Positions 17,094 through 27,790 of a stretch of 64,000 bases of DNA are shown here, in pieces; position 1 is the first letter of the stretch; the number at the start of each line of letters is the position of its first letter. Both the position numbers and the translations under genes were made by a program. The stretch is from NCBI RefSeq assembly GCF_026427355.1, contig NZ_CP102668.1, positions 62,001-126,000 of the forward strand, given 5' to 3'. This DNA is from Sphingobium sp. JS3065 (lineage in GTDB: Bacteria > Pseudomonadota > Alphaproteobacteria > Sphingomonadales > Sphingomonadaceae). A model generated the notes under the pieces. That model was given only the letters and a program-made list of their open reading frames with translations. It was not told the origin of the DNA and searched no databases.

Positions 17094-18203
17094 ATGCGTT
17101 TCCTCCACACCGCTGACTGGCAGCTCGGCAAGCCCTTCGGCCGGTTCGATCCCGAGGTGCGCGCGGCGCTTGGCGAAGCCCGATTCGACGCCATCGACCG
17201 GATCGGCGAAGTCGCGGTCGCTAACCAGGTGGAACATGTGATTGTCGCAGGCGACATCTTCGATACCGAGGGTCCCGAAGATAGGGTTATCGTCCAGGCA
17301 GTCTCGCGCATGCAGCGCTATCCCTGCCGCTGGTGGCTGCTCCCGGGCAATCACGATTATGCCCGCAACGGCGGACTGTGGGACCGCGTCCGTCACAAAG
17401 CCTCGGACAACATCATCCTGCTAACTGAGCCCGTCGCGCAGGAGATGGAAGCGGGGATTTGGCTGCTACCCGCACCTCTCATCCACCGTCACAATCTCGA
17501 CGATCCGACCGAGCTGTTCGACAGCATGGAAACGCCAAGCGCGAAGCTGCGCATCGGCCTTGCACATGGTTCCATCCGCGATTTTACCGCGCGCGGCGAG
17601 ACCAAGAACCAGATCGCGCCCGATCGCGCGAAGCGGTCCAGTCTCGACTATCTGGCGCTCGGCGATTGGCATGGCACGCTCAAGGTCGATCCACGCACCT
17701 GGTATGCCGGCACCCCCGAAACCGACGGTTTTCAGCGCGATGAGCCGGGCCATGCCCTAATGGTCGAGCTTGCGCCGGGAGTGGAACCGAAGGTGGAGCC
17801 CCTGCGCACCGGCCGATTCCAATGGCTGCTCAGGGATTGGACCTTGCAGGACACGGCCGCCTTTTCCGCGGAATGCGACGTGCTGCTCTCGGCTATCGAT
17901 CCTGCGGCAACGCTGCTGCGCCTTTCGCTTGCAGGCATCACGAGCCTTGCCGACCGCGTCGAGATCCTCTCGCGGCTCGAAGATGACCTGCGGCATCGCC
18001 TCCGTTTCCTGGATGTCCGGGCGGACGATCTTGTCGGCCGGCCGGGCGAGCAGGACTTGGTGGATCTCAAGGTCGAGGGATTGCTCGGCATAGCGGCTGA
18101 GAAACTCACCGAGACAATCGCAGCCGGCGGGACTGAAGCCATATTAGCGCGGCGCGCGATGGAGCGGCTCTTTGTCGAATATCATCGGTGGAGCCAAGCA
18201 TGA
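17094..18203 (+). CDS. SbcD/YhaO-like metallophosphoesterase
   Basis: Calcineurin-like DNA phosphoesterase (369 residues), the nuclease partner of the SMC-like ATPase encoded next. Metal-binding motifs: HTADWQ (residues 5-10, Gln where most relatives have His), GDIFD (53-57), GNHD (85-88), LAHG (about 157-160) and GDWHG (about 189-193). The C-terminal 110 residues are a capping domain as in YhaO. It starts 3 bases after the nuclease-helicase stop and overlaps the ATPase gene by ATGA, so the three are one operon. Whether the Q-for-H change weakens one metal site cannot be judged here; DWQ also occurs in YhaO-type proteins as I recall them. Confidence 0.88.
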   Translation: MRFLHTADWQLGKPFGRFDPEVRAALGEARFDAIDRIGEVAVANQVEHVIVAGDIFDTEGPEDRVIVQAVSRMQRYPCRWWLLPGNHDYARNGGLWDRVRHKASDNIILLTEPVAQEMEAGIWLLPAPLIHRHNLDDPTELFDSMETPSAKLRIGLAHGSIRDFTARGETKNQIAPDRAKRSSLDYLALGDWHGTLKVDPRTWYAGTPETDGFQRDEPGHALMVELAPGVEPKVEPLRTGRFQWLLRDWTLQDTAAFSAECDVLLSAIDPAATLLRLSLAGITSLADRVEILSRLEDDLRHRLRFLDVRADDLVGRPGEQDLVDLKVEGLLGIAAEKLTETIAAGGTEAILARRAMERLFVEYHRWSQA

Positions 18204-20830
18204 GCCTCCAACTGCGGCGGATCAGCCTCAACAATTTCCGCAAGTTCCGCGAGCCCCTGACGATCGAAGGGCTGGGCGAGGGGCTCAACATCATCATCGA
18301 GCCCAACGAGAGTGGGAAATCCACGATCCTTGAGGCCCTGCGGGCGGCTTTCTTCGTCCGCCATGCCACGAAGAATCAGCTCGCCCAAAGTTTTGCGCCT
18401 TATGGCGAGGCGGTCGCGCCAGAAATCGAAGTCAGTTTCGACATTGGCACCGAAAGCTGGAAAGTCGCAAAGCGCTTTCTCAAAGGCCCCCAAGTCGAAG
18501 TCACGGGGCCGCAGGGTCGAGCGCAGGGCGAGGATGCCGAAAATCGGCTGCAGGCGCTTCTAGGGTTCGTCAAGGATAGCAGCCAGCGTGGTGACCCGAC
18601 CACCTATGGCGCGCTCGGTCTGCTTTGGGTTCCGCAGGCGCAGGCGCTCGAAGTGACGGCGCCCGGCAGCATCGTGCGCAGCAGCATCCAGGCGACGCTG
18701 GAGGCAGAGGTCGGGACGATCGTCGGCGGCGCTGCCTATGAGCGCGTCCGAAAGCGGATCGATGAACAATATGACATTTACTGGACACCGACTGGAAAAG
18801 CCCAGTCGAAGGGGCGCTGGCAAGCGGCGCGGGATCGTGACCAGCAGGCGCGGCAAACCGCTGCGGATGCGACCAAGCGGCTCGATGCGCTCGAAACGAG
18901 CTTCGGCGAGCTGGAGGCCGCGCGGGGCCGACTGAAAGTTATCGAGCGAGAGCTGGCGGACGAGACCGAGCAAGAACAGCGCGCCGGTCTTGTTCAGTCT
19001 CTGGAGATCGCCAGGGCTGCTGCGCAGATCCTGGAGACTCGCAAAGCCGAGCATGAGAATTTCTCTGCAAACCTCGATCGTCTCGACGATCTGCAATCGC
19101 AGCATGAGGCGGCGAAGGAAGCGCTGACGGCAGCTGGCAAATCTTTGATCGCAATCACCGCCGATCGCGATCAGCTTGCAGATCAGCTGGAAGCGGGACG
19201 CACGAAGGTGGCTGAGGCAAAGGCAGCGCTCGACAAGGCGCGCGATGATCGCGCCACAGCCCGTCAGGCGCTTGGCGAAGGGGAGGGACGTCTCGCTAGG
19301 CGTCAACGCCACGCGGCCATCACCGATGCACGCCAGCGGCACACCGAACTGCTAGATTTAGAATTGCAACTGGCCAATGCCCGCAATCAGGCCGCACAGG
19401 TCATTCCAGCTGAGGCGTTCGCTCGCCTGGAGGCCAATGACCGTGCTGTCGCGGAAGCGCGGGCAGCCGTCAATGCCGGCGCTACCACTATCGAGCTTAC
19501 GGGCGACGCTACGGGCATCACCATAAACGGCGAGCCCCTGACACCAAATAGCCCGCGCACCTTGACCGGTGAGACGCAGATTGCCCTGGGCGGGGGCATC
19601 CTCGTCATCCGTCCGCCGGCAACGGCAGCCAGTGCGGAAGCCCGCCTCGCCGAATTGCTCGAGCGACAGGAACTGGAACTGGCCGAATGGGACGTGGCCG
19701 GCCTCGCCGCGGCGCGAACGCGAAACGATACTGCGCGTGACGCGCAGGGGACCGTCCAACTGCTCGAAACCAAGATCGCCGGCCTGACGCCAACACAGCC
19801 GCTGTTGGATCTTGCGGCAGGCCCTGATGCGCTCAAGCTGTTCGTGGCAGGTGCTCCAGCGGAATCACCGGCGGCCGATGAAGACGAGATCTCGACCGAT
19901 CAGCTCACCCGACGCCTGGAAGAGGCGGAAACGGTCGTAGTGCGCGCTGAAACCCTGCACGACCAAGCCGTTCAGGACCTGCGAGAAATAGAGGATAGGG
20001 ACCGCCCGCTTGCCGCCGCGCAGGCGGGCGCGGAGCGCGATCAGACCCATGCCTCGGATCGCATCGCTCAGCTCGAAGGGAAGCCCGATTTTGCCGGGCT
20101 TGCCGACGCCATCGCCAAAGCCCGGGAGGATGTTGCCCAGGCCGCTGTCAAGCTGGCCGAAGCGAAGCGCAACGCCACCGCACATGATGTGCAGGCGATC
20201 AACCGCAAGATCGAAACGATTGATAGCCGGGCAAGGGCTGGTCAAACCCGGCGGAGCGACCTCGAAAAGGATATCGCCCGCCTTGAGGCGATCATTGAGA
20301 GCGAGGGTGGCAAAGGTCTGGCGAGCCTGGCCGCAGCTGCAGCCGAAGAAGCCGATGCCGCAACGCAGGCGCTGGCTCGGCTCGACGAAGAGGCGGCCAC
20401 GGTCAAAATGCTCAAGGATGTGCTGGACGAGGCGCGCGCGGAGGCATCTCGAACCTTCGTTGGTCCAGTCGCCCAGCGCGCTCGCGTCCATGTTGAGCGC
20501 CTTTTCCCCGGCGCCGACCTCAGCTTCGATGAAGAACTAGGCCTGGCCTCGGTCACGCGATCCGGCCTGAGCGAAGCCTGCGGAACGCTCTCAAAGGGAA
20601 CGCAGGAGCAGCTGGCGGTCCTCACCCGCCTCGCCTTTGCCGACATGCTGCTGGAGCAGGGAACACCAGTTTCGCTGATCCTCGACGATCCGCTGGTCTA
20701 TTCCGACGACGGCCGGCTCGATTTGATGACCGAGATCTTGGAGGAAGCCTCTCAGCGTATGCAGGTAATTTTGCTTACCTGCCGGGACCGGGCATTCCGG
20801 CATTTGTCCGCAAACCGCGTGCAGCTTTGA
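18200..20830 (+). CDS. SbcC/YhaN-like SMC-family ATPase
   Basis: ABC/SMC-type ATPase (876 residues) expected to form a Rad50/Mre11-like complex with the preceding phosphoesterase. Start ATG 18200 overlaps the upstream TGA. Walker A PNESGKST (residues 35-42; the usual leading Gly is Glu) follows an NFRKF segment. Long coiled-coil stretches rich in Ala/Glu/Arg run from about 215 to 740, broken by a small beta insert (about 430-480). The signature TLSKGTQEQLAVLTRLAFAD and Walker B SLILDDPLVYSD are near 795-830, in the AAA_23/YhaN manner. No CxxC zinc hook is visible. It ends the operon; 228 non-coding bases follow, in which I see no feature. Confidence 0.88.
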   Translation: MSLQLRRISLNNFRKFREPLTIEGLGEGLNIIIEPNESGKSTILEALRAAFFVRHATKNQLAQSFAPYGEAVAPEIEVSFDIGTESWKVAKRFLKGPQVEVTGPQGRAQGEDAENRLQALLGFVKDSSQRGDPTTYGALGLLWVPQAQALEVTAPGSIVRSSIQATLEAEVGTIVGGAAYERVRKRIDEQYDIYWTPTGKAQSKGRWQAARDRDQQARQTAADATKRLDALETSFGELEAARGRLKVIERELADETEQEQRAGLVQSLEIARAAAQILETRKAEHENFSANLDRLDDLQSQHEAAKEALTAAGKSLIAITADRDQLADQLEAGRTKVAEAKAALDKARDDRATARQALGEGEGRLARRQRHAAITDARQRHTELLDLELQLANARNQAAQVIPAEAFARLEANDRAVAEARAAVNAGATTIELTGDATGITINGEPLTPNSPRTLTGETQIALGGGILVIRPPATAASAEARLAELLERQELELAEWDVAGLAAARTRNDTARDAQGTVQLLETKIAGLTPTQPLLDLAAGPDALKLFVAGAPAESPAADEDEISTDQLTRRLEEAETVVVRAETLHDQAVQDLREIEDRDRPLAAAQAGAERDQTHASDRIAQLEGKPDFAGLADAIAKAREDVAQAAVKLAEAKRNATAHDVQAINRKIETIDSRARAGQTRRSDLEKDIARLEAIIESEGGKGLASLAAAAAEEADAATQALARLDEEAATVKMLKDVLDEARAEASRTFVGPVAQRARVHVERLFPGADLSFDEELGLASVTRSGLSEACGTLSKGTQEQLAVLTRLAFADMLLEQGTPVSLILDDPLVYSDDGRLDLMTEILEEASQRMQVILLTCRDRAFRHLSANRVQL

Positions 20831-21058
20831 AAAGCCGTGGCGCTCCGCAAGAACTGAAGACGATTTCCACACTGCGGCCGCGAGTGTCTACGAGCGAACT
20901 CCTGCGAAGTAACCCTGCGCACCCGCCTGATTTGAAAGCGTAACCTGCAACTCAAAAATTGCCGGCTAACCAGCTTTGCGATTGCTCCCGCAGCATGCTC
21001 CCCCTAAGCTGATCCAACAATAAACTGGTCCCATTCGGATTCGGTTGGGGGTGGCTTC

Positions 21059-21913
21059 GTGGATGACAGTTCAAATCTCAGGTGGGGCGTGGAGCACAAG
21101 CTCCAGTTCATCGAGTTCCGCCTGTTCTGGGAGGGCCACGTCAACCGGAGCGACCTGATCGACAAGTTCGGAGTATCCCAGAACCAGGCGTCGGGCGACC
21201 TCAACCGCTATATCGCACTCGCCCCGGAAAACATGGTCTATGATAAGAGCGGCAAGACCTACGTTCGCGGGGCAGTCTTCACTCCGCTTTTCCTGAAGCC
21301 CAATGCGACCCAATATCTGTCGCAGGTCCGCTCCTTAGCAGAAGGGATTGTCGCCCAGGAGGACGCATGGATCGGCAACCTCCCGGCCTTCGACGCGACC
21401 CCGGCCCCCGCACGCGGAATTGATCCGGCTGTCCTGCGCTCGCTCATCATCGCCATCCGGCGCCACGAGGCCATAGAGATTTTCTATCAGTCGATGTCGT
21501 CCCCCGATCCGGAGTGGCGCTGGATTGCGCCGCATGCCTTGGCCTTCGATGGGTTCAGGTGGCACGCACGGTCTTTCTGCGAGAAGAGCGGAGAATATCG
21601 CGATTTCGTGATTTCCCGGATTGTCGAAGCGCGCCAGACCCGACCGGCCGGCCAGCAGGCAACATCGGACATTGCCTGGCAGCAGGTGCTGGAACTCGAG
21701 GTCGGACCTCACCCGGAACTCAGCGCCAACCAGAGGCGGGTTATCGAGCTTGATTACGGGATGCAGGACGGGCGGGTGACAATCCCGGTGCGCCGCTCCC
21801 TCCTTTACTACGCCCTAAAGCGCCTCGGTCTGGATACCGACCCCGCCGCACGCAATCCACAGGATCAGCAGATTGTCCTGCTCAACCGGGAAGCGATCTA
21901 TGCAGATCATTGA
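21059..21913 (+). CDS. WYL-domain regulator of defence operon (BrxR/CapW-like)
   Basis: Likely repressor of the following defence operon. It uses a GTG start (21059) behind a G-rich ribosome-binding site. The 284 residues contain an N-terminal winged helix (about 10-70, HVNRSDLIDKFGVSQNQASG), a WYL domain (about 125-190, IAIRRHEAIEIFYQSMSS, WRWIAPHALAFDGFRWHARSF, YRDFVISRI) and a C-terminal dimerisation-like part. This matches the BrxR/CapW architecture that controls BREX and CBASS loci. It overlaps the helicase gene by 14 bases and appears intact although its target operon is destroyed. Confidence 0.82.
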   Translation: MDDSSNLRWGVEHKLQFIEFRLFWEGHVNRSDLIDKFGVSQNQASGDLNRYIALAPENMVYDKSGKTYVRGAVFTPLFLKPNATQYLSQVRSLAEGIVAQEDAWIGNLPAFDATPAPARGIDPAVLRSLIIAIRRHEAIEIFYQSMSSPDPEWRWIAPHALAFDGFRWHARSFCEKSGEYRDFVISRIVEARQTRPAGQQATSDIAWQQVLELEVGPHPELSANQRRVIELDYGMQDGRVTIPVRRSLLYYALKRLGLDTDPAARNPQDQQIVLLNREAIYADH

Positions 21914-24166
21914 CAACAATTCACACCTTTGGGGCGACGATCTCAAGCAGTCGCTGTCTCGGGGTGCGCGCGTAAAGATCGCCGCCTCCTGCTTTTCGAT
22001 CTATGCTTTCGAGGCGCTCAAGTCCGAGCTTTCGAGGGTCGAGAGCCTCCAGTTCATTTTCACCGCGCCCACCTTCACCCCGAACGGGGCGACTGATCGC
22101 CTGACCAAGGAACGCAGGGAGTTCTTCATTCCGAAGGCGCGGAGAGAGAACGGCCTTTACGGGACTGAGTTCGAGATTCAGCTCCGCAACAAGCTGACCC
22201 AGCGCGCAGTGGCCCGTGAATGCGCTGACTGGATTCGCAAGAAGGCCAAATTCCGATCCAACGGGACAAAGGCGCCAATGCAGCAGTTCATGCATGTGGG
22301 GGCCGCTGAGGGCGAAACCGCTTACATGCCGATCAGCGGCTTCACCGCGGTCGACCTGGGTTACCAGAAGGGCGATGCCGTCTCGAATTTCGTCACGCGG
22401 TTCGATGATCCGAACCACGCGCAGATATATCTCCAGCTGTTCGATCAGATCTGGTCGGACCCGGAGAGGTTGCAGGACGTCACGGCCGCCATCTGCGACC
22501 ACATCGAGTCTGTGTATCAGGAGAATGCACCGGAACGCATCTACTTCATGATGCTCTACAATATCTTCCGCGACTTCCTCGAGGAGGTCGACGAAGATGT
22601 CCTGCCGAACGACCTGACCGGCTACCGGGACAGCGTGGTCTGGAACAAGCTGTTCAATTACCAGAAGGATGCGGCCACCGGCATCATCAACAAGCTGGAG
22701 ACCTATAACGGCTGCATTCTGGCCGACTCCGTGGGGCTAGGTAAAACCTTCACCGCGCTGGCGGTGGTCAAATATTATGAGCTGCGCAATCGATCCGTCC
22801 TGGTGCTTTGTCCCAAGAAACTCGCGGACAACTGGCGCAACTACAACAGCAATCTGACCACCAACATTTTTGCGAAGGACCGGTTCAACTACGACGTCCT
22901 GTGCCACACCGACCTGTCCCGAACCAGGGGAGAGTCCTTTGGCATCCCGCTGAACCGGGTGAACTGGGGCAACTATGATCTGGTCGTCATCGACGAGTCC
23001 CATAATTTCCGGAACAATGACATCTTCAAAGACCGGGAGACCCGCTATCAAAAGCTGATGAACAAGGTCATCCGTGCCGGCGTGAAGACCAAGGTTCTGA
23101 TGCTGTCGGCAACGCCTGTGAACAACCGCTTCACGGACCTGCGCAACCAGCTGGCGCTGGCATATGAAGGACAGTCCGAGGCACTTGCCAAAAACCTCAA
23201 AACCGAAACCAGCATAGAGGAAATCTTCCGGCGCGCCCAGAGGACGTTCAACGAATGGACGGCCCTGCCGCCTGAAGATCGCACCGCGGCCTCGATCCTG
23301 AAGGCGCTCGATTTCGATTTCTTCGAACTGCTCGATTCCGTGACCATCGCCCGGTCCCGCAAGCACATCGAGACCTTCTACGACACGAAGGACATCGGCA
23401 AATTCCCGCAGCGCCGCAAGCCGCTCTCCTATCATTGTCCGATCACCCAACGCCCGGACGTAATGGGGCTGAACGACATCTTCGCGCAGCTGTCAGTGCT
23501 GAAGCTCGCGGTCTACGCGCCGATCAGTTACATCCTGCCGAGCCGGCTGCGAAAGTACGAGGACATCTAAGATACGCAGGTCGAAGGCGGCCGCGGCAAG
23601 CTGCGCCAGGCCGACCGAGAGCGCAGCCTTCAGGCGCTGATGACAACCAATCTGTTGAAGCGTCTCGAAAGCTCGGTCGCGGCGTTCCGGCTGACGCTTC
23701 GTTCGCTTGCCACCAATATTTCGCGCACGCTCGATGCCATCGCCGAGTTCGAGCGAACCGGGCGCGGTGGAAGCATCAGCGACCACATCGAAGAAATCAG
23801 CGATTTCGACTCCGAAGATGAAGACCTGGGCGGTCTCGACGAGTTTACCGTCGGCAAGAAGGTGCAGATCAGCCTTGGCGACATGGATCTGCCCTCATGG
23901 AAGCATGACCTGTCCGCAGACCTCGTGCTTATCGAGGCTCTCATCGCTTCAATGGATCTGGTCGCACCAGCCGATGATGCCAAGCTCCAGCACCTGCTCT
24001 CTCTGCTCCAGCAGAAGATCGATGCACCGCTCAATCCCCGCAACCGGAAGGTCATCATCTTCACGGCCTTCGCCGATACGGCGAACTACCTGTACGATAA
24101 CCTGGTGGCCTTCGCGCAGCAGCTGGGACTGCATGTCGGCAAGGTCACGGGATCCCACGCCCCTAA

Positions 24167-25097
24167 GAGCCAGATCCGAAAGTTGTTGAGCAATACCAGC
24201 CTGTTGTGATTCACGCCGTCCTTGCGAAGAGATGGAGTGCCCCATGGCATGGACTGGTATTGCCCGGCGGGAGCATAGCCGGGAAGGATTGAGATATCCA
24301 ACCGATATGACGGATCGGGAATGGGCGTTGGTTTCGCCTTTTATTCCTCCAGCCAAATCCGGCGGTCGCCGCCGAACGACCGACATGCGGGAATTGTTGA
24401 ATGCGCTGCTCTATCTTGCCGGGGGCGGGTGTGCGTGGCGCATGCTGCCCAAATGCTTCCCGCCGGTCTCGACGGTGCGGCGCTATTTCTACGCCTGGCG
24501 CAATGCTGGATTGTTCGAGGCGATCAACACGGTTCTGGTGATGAACCTGCGTGAGATCGAGGGACGCGACGCCTCGCCCAGCGCTGGGGTGATTGACAGC
24601 CAGAGTGTGAAGACCACAGAATCCGGCGGCCCCACGGGCTATGATGCAGGCAAGAAGATCAAGGGAAGGAAGCGCCATATCCTCACTGACACTTGCGGCT
24701 TTCTGATCTTCATCCTGGTCCATGCCGCAGACATCCAGGACCGGGACGGTGCCGTCGATGTCCTCAAAGCAGTGCGCCAACGCTTTCCTTGGCTACGACA
24801 CGTCTTCGCAGACGGCGGCTATGCAGGGGACAAACTCAGAGACGCACTGGCCTCGATGGGAAAGTGGACTGTCGAAATCATCAAGCGGTCCGACGCTGCC
24901 AAGGGCTTCCATGTCCTACCCCGCCGGTGGGTGGTCGAGCGCACTTTCGCATGGCTCGGCAGATGTCGTCGCCTCGCCAAAGACTGGGAGGCATCCATCG
25001 CCTCATCAACTGCTTGGACCCTCATTGCCTCCATACGCATGGTCACTCGACGAACCGCAAGGTATTGCTATGCTTGATAAACTTCTGAATCGGACAC
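24167..25097 (+). mobile_element. IS5-family element, copy 1 (931 bp)
   Basis: Insertion element bounded by imperfect terminal inverted repeats (left GAGCCAGATCCGAAAGTT; right, reverse complement, GTGTCCGATTCAGAAGTT; 12 of 18 match). It is flanked by a 3-base target duplication TAA (24164-24166 and 25098-25100), fitting the T-N-A targets of the IS1031-like branch of IS5. Comparison with the second copy (32337-33267) fixes both ends. It interrupts the helicase gene in the sense orientation. Confidence 0.92.
24232..25077 (+). CDS. IS5-family DDE transposase (copy 1)
   Basis: 281-residue transposase in a single frame. Catalytic positions are visible as D in IDSQSVKT, D in FADGGYAG and E in [12 protein letters not shown] (with the downstream R and K). 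The N-terminal [19 protein letters not shown] segment is the usual IS5 DUF4096-like region. ATG 24244, preceded by GGAG, is an alternative start four codons in. The protein is identical to that of the second copy. Confidence 0.93.
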   Translation: MECPMAWTGIARREHSREGLRYPTDMTDREWALVSPFIPPAKSGGRRRTTDMRELLNALLYLAGGGCAWRMLPKCFPPVSTVRRYFYAWRNAGLFEAINTVLVMNLREIEGRDASPSAGVIDSQSVKTTESGGPTGYDAGKKIKGRKRHILTDTCGFLIFILVHAADIQDRDGAVDVLKAVRQRFPWLRHVFADGGYAGDKLRDALASMGKWTVEIIKRSDAAKGFHVLPRRWVVERTFAWLGRCRRLAKDWEASIASSTAWTLIASIRMVTRRTARYCYA

Positions 25098-26099
25098 TAA
25101 GACCACGCTCAAGAAGTCCTACGATTTTCAGAGCGTCCTGACCCTATTCTCCCCGCGCTCCAAGGAAAAGGCCATTGTCCTGCCCAACGAGCCCGGCGAG
25201 CTGGACATCCTGATAGGTACGGATTGCATTTCGGAAGGCCAGAACCTCCAGGACTGCGATTTCCTGGTGAACTACGACATCCACTGGAATCCGGTCCGGA
25301 TCATCCAGCGTTTCGGCCGTATCGACCGCATCGGCTCCCCCAACAGCCAGATCCAGCTGGTGAACTATTGGCCGGACATCACGCTCGATGAATACATCAA
25401 CCTGAAGGAACGCGTCGAAAACCGGATGGTGATCGCAGACGTCACGGCAACAGGCGATGATAACGTGCTCACCGCCAAGTCGAGCGATATCGCCTACCGA
25501 AAGGAGCAGCTCAAGCGCCTCCAGGACGAGGTGATTGAACTCGAGGATGTGAAGGCCGGCATCTCGATCACCGACCTTGGCCTCAATGATTTCCGCATGG
25601 ACCTGCTCAATTACGTCAAGGAGCATGGTGAGCTCGAAAACGTGCCTTTCGGCATGCATGCCATCGTTCCGGCCCAGCCAGAGCCTGGATTGCAGCCCGG
25701 CGTTATCTTCGCGCTGAAGAACATCCATGACAGCGTGAATGTGAACCAGCAGAACCGGCTTCATCCGTTTTACCTAGTCTATATCGGCGACGACGGCGAA
25801 ATCGTCGCCGACCATACCGAGGTTAAACGGCTGCTCGACCTGATCCGCACCAGCTGCAAGGGGCATATCGAGCCCATCCGCGATGTTTGCCGGATCTTCA
25901 ACGAGCGGACCGATGATGGGCGCCAGATGGGGCGCTATTCCGACCTGCTATCCAGCGCAATCCGCTCAATGATCGAGGTAAAGGAAGAAAAGGACATCGA
26001 CAGCCTTTTCAGCGGCGGGCGAACCACGGCGCTCACCCACACCATCAAGGGGCTGGACGATTTCGAGCTGATCGCGTTCCTGGTTATCGAGGGGGGATC

Positions 26100-26867
26100 A
26101 TGATCCTCTACGAATGGCCCCGGGCCGCGGCGTTCGGGCGCGTCATCCCCAAAAACAAGATCTACGAACACGCCAGTGCCAACACCGCGCTGAAGGACCT
26201 CTTCGTGCGCGAGGTGGATCAGATCGTCTGGTCCCACAAGCTGGCCCCCGAGACAGTCAATCTGGCGGCCACGAAGCAGGTGGCGGAGATTCAGATTTTC
26301 CGCATCACCGCGCGGACGGCAACGCTGGACCCTGAGGTGCTGCGTGCCATCGACAAGGCCATCCCGTTCCCGCTGATTTTCGAGCTGGTCTACGGCAACC
26401 GCGTCAAGCTGGTCGCCGCTTACAAGCGTCCTAGTGAGGCGGACAGCTCGCGCTGGGTGGTGGGCGACTATTTTGAGGGTGACTGGCTACTCGAGGATGC
26501 CTCCCGAGCGCCCCTGCCGGTGGCGCTAAACCTTGGGGCGCTTTATGAGCGGCTTCTGAGCCCGCTGGTTGAGGGACAGACGGCCCGCCTGATCCCCGGC
26601 ACAGGCGACAGTCCGGCAACTTCCGGCAGTGCGACCGCACTCGAAGAACCCATCTCGCTGGAAGCGCGCATCGCGCAGGCAGAGGCGATCAAAGCCAAAA
26701 CCCGAGAGGTCGATCGGATCAAGGGGCGGCTGGCGCGCGAAAAGCAATTCAACAAGCGCGTGGCGATCAACGTCGAGCTGCGCGCAGCCAAACAGGAATT
26801 GGACCAGCTGACGGCGGGCACCGCCGGCACTGCTGCTACTAAATACCAAGAGGACGACCATGGATAA
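26100..26867 (+). CDS. DUF4391 protein of a type III-like restriction operon
   Basis: Intact 255-residue protein of unknown biochemical role. The N-terminal part (about 1-165) fits DUF4391: a YEWPRAAAFGRVIPKNKIYEH opening split by Gly/Pro turns, LFVREVDQIVWSHKLAPETV, a QIFRI strand, FPLIFELVYG and VKLVAAYKRP. Residues about 190-245 form a charged coiled coil. Genes of this family sit between PLD/SNF2 helicase and mod genes in type III-like defence operons, as here (ATGA overlap upstream, 8-base overlap with mod downstream). It is the only operon gene apart from the regulator that is undamaged. Confidence 0.75.
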   Translation: MILYEWPRAAAFGRVIPKNKIYEHASANTALKDLFVREVDQIVWSHKLAPETVNLAATKQVAEIQIFRITARTATLDPEVLRAIDKAIPFPLIFELVYGNRVKLVAAYKRPSEADSSRWVVGDYFEGDWLLEDASRAPLPVALNLGALYERLLSPLVEGQTARLIPGTGDSPATSGSATALEEPISLEARIAQAEAIKAKTREVDRIKGRLAREKQFNKRVAINVELRAAKQELDQLTAGTAGTAATKYQEDDHG

Positions 26868-27790
26868 GCTGAAGATGCATAGCCCCGACCTGAGCCAGGA
26901 CAACATTGCGAAGATCCGCTACATGTTCCCGGGCTGCGTGACCGAGGCGCGCGACGAGGCGACGGGCCAGCTGCGTCTGGCGGTCGACTTCGATCAGCTG
27001 CGTCAGGAGTTGAGCGACCACATCGTGGAAGGGTCGCAGGAGCGGTATCGGCTGGATTGGCCGGGGAAGCGGGAAGCCTTGGCACTGTCAAATGCACCTA
27101 TTGCAAAAACCCTTCGCCCTGCGAGGGATGAGAGCATTGACTTTGATGCCACAAAGAACCTCTTCATTGAGGGCGACAACCTTGACGCGTTAAAGCTTCT
27201 ACAGGAAATTTTTCTTGGTCAAGTAAAATTGGTATATTTGGATCCGCCCTATAATAGAAAAAAAGGCGAGAATTTGGTGTATAGAGATGACTTCTCAGGC
27301 AACACATACGAATACATGATTGCAAGCAATCAATTTGATGATCAAAATAATCGTTTGGTTTCAAATACTGAAGCAAATGGTCGATTTCATTCCGAATGGC
27401 TCGGCATGCTGTATCAGCGTCTCCGTATAATCAAAAACATCTTGTCGCCTACCGGTGTCGTGATGATATCGATTGACGATTCGGAAACCGCCAACGTCAT
27501 ACACCTATGCAATGAGGTTTTTGGAGAGAGTAATTTTGTCGGAACGGTCATATGGAAGAATGCGACCGACAATAATCCTACAAACATCGCGGTCGAACAC
27601 GAGTCCATCCATGTTTTCGCCAAAGATAAGACTACACTCGAAAGCATTTGGAAAAGCCCCGTCTCGGATATCAAGGATATCCTAAAGGATATCGGTGATA
27701 AGCTAATCGCGCAATTTGACGAACTTGGCGAGTTGCAGGCGGCGTATAGCTCTTGGTTCAGAGAGAATAAGTCTCAACTTGGCCCTCTAG

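Larger units (their letters stand above)
21900..26103 (+). pseudogene. PLD/SNF2-type defence helicase, broken by a stop codon and an IS5 element
   Basis: Ancestral 1089-residue helicase. The N-terminal phospholipase-D-like region (about residues 1-200) is followed by a Swi2/Snf2-type motor with Walker A DSVGLGKT (about 274), DESH (about 364) and LSATPVNNRF; the C-terminal half holds IGTDCISEGQNLQ and QRFGRIDRIG (about 825). Two lesions: an in-frame TAA at 23568-23570 (codon 557), after which the same frame stays open; and an IS5-family element at 24167-25097 in codon 756. Removing the element and one TAA duplication restores the frame through to 26103. The residue lost at the stop was probably Tyr (context YEDI-x-DT), one base from TAA. 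It overlaps DUF4391 by ATGA. Confidence 0.9.
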
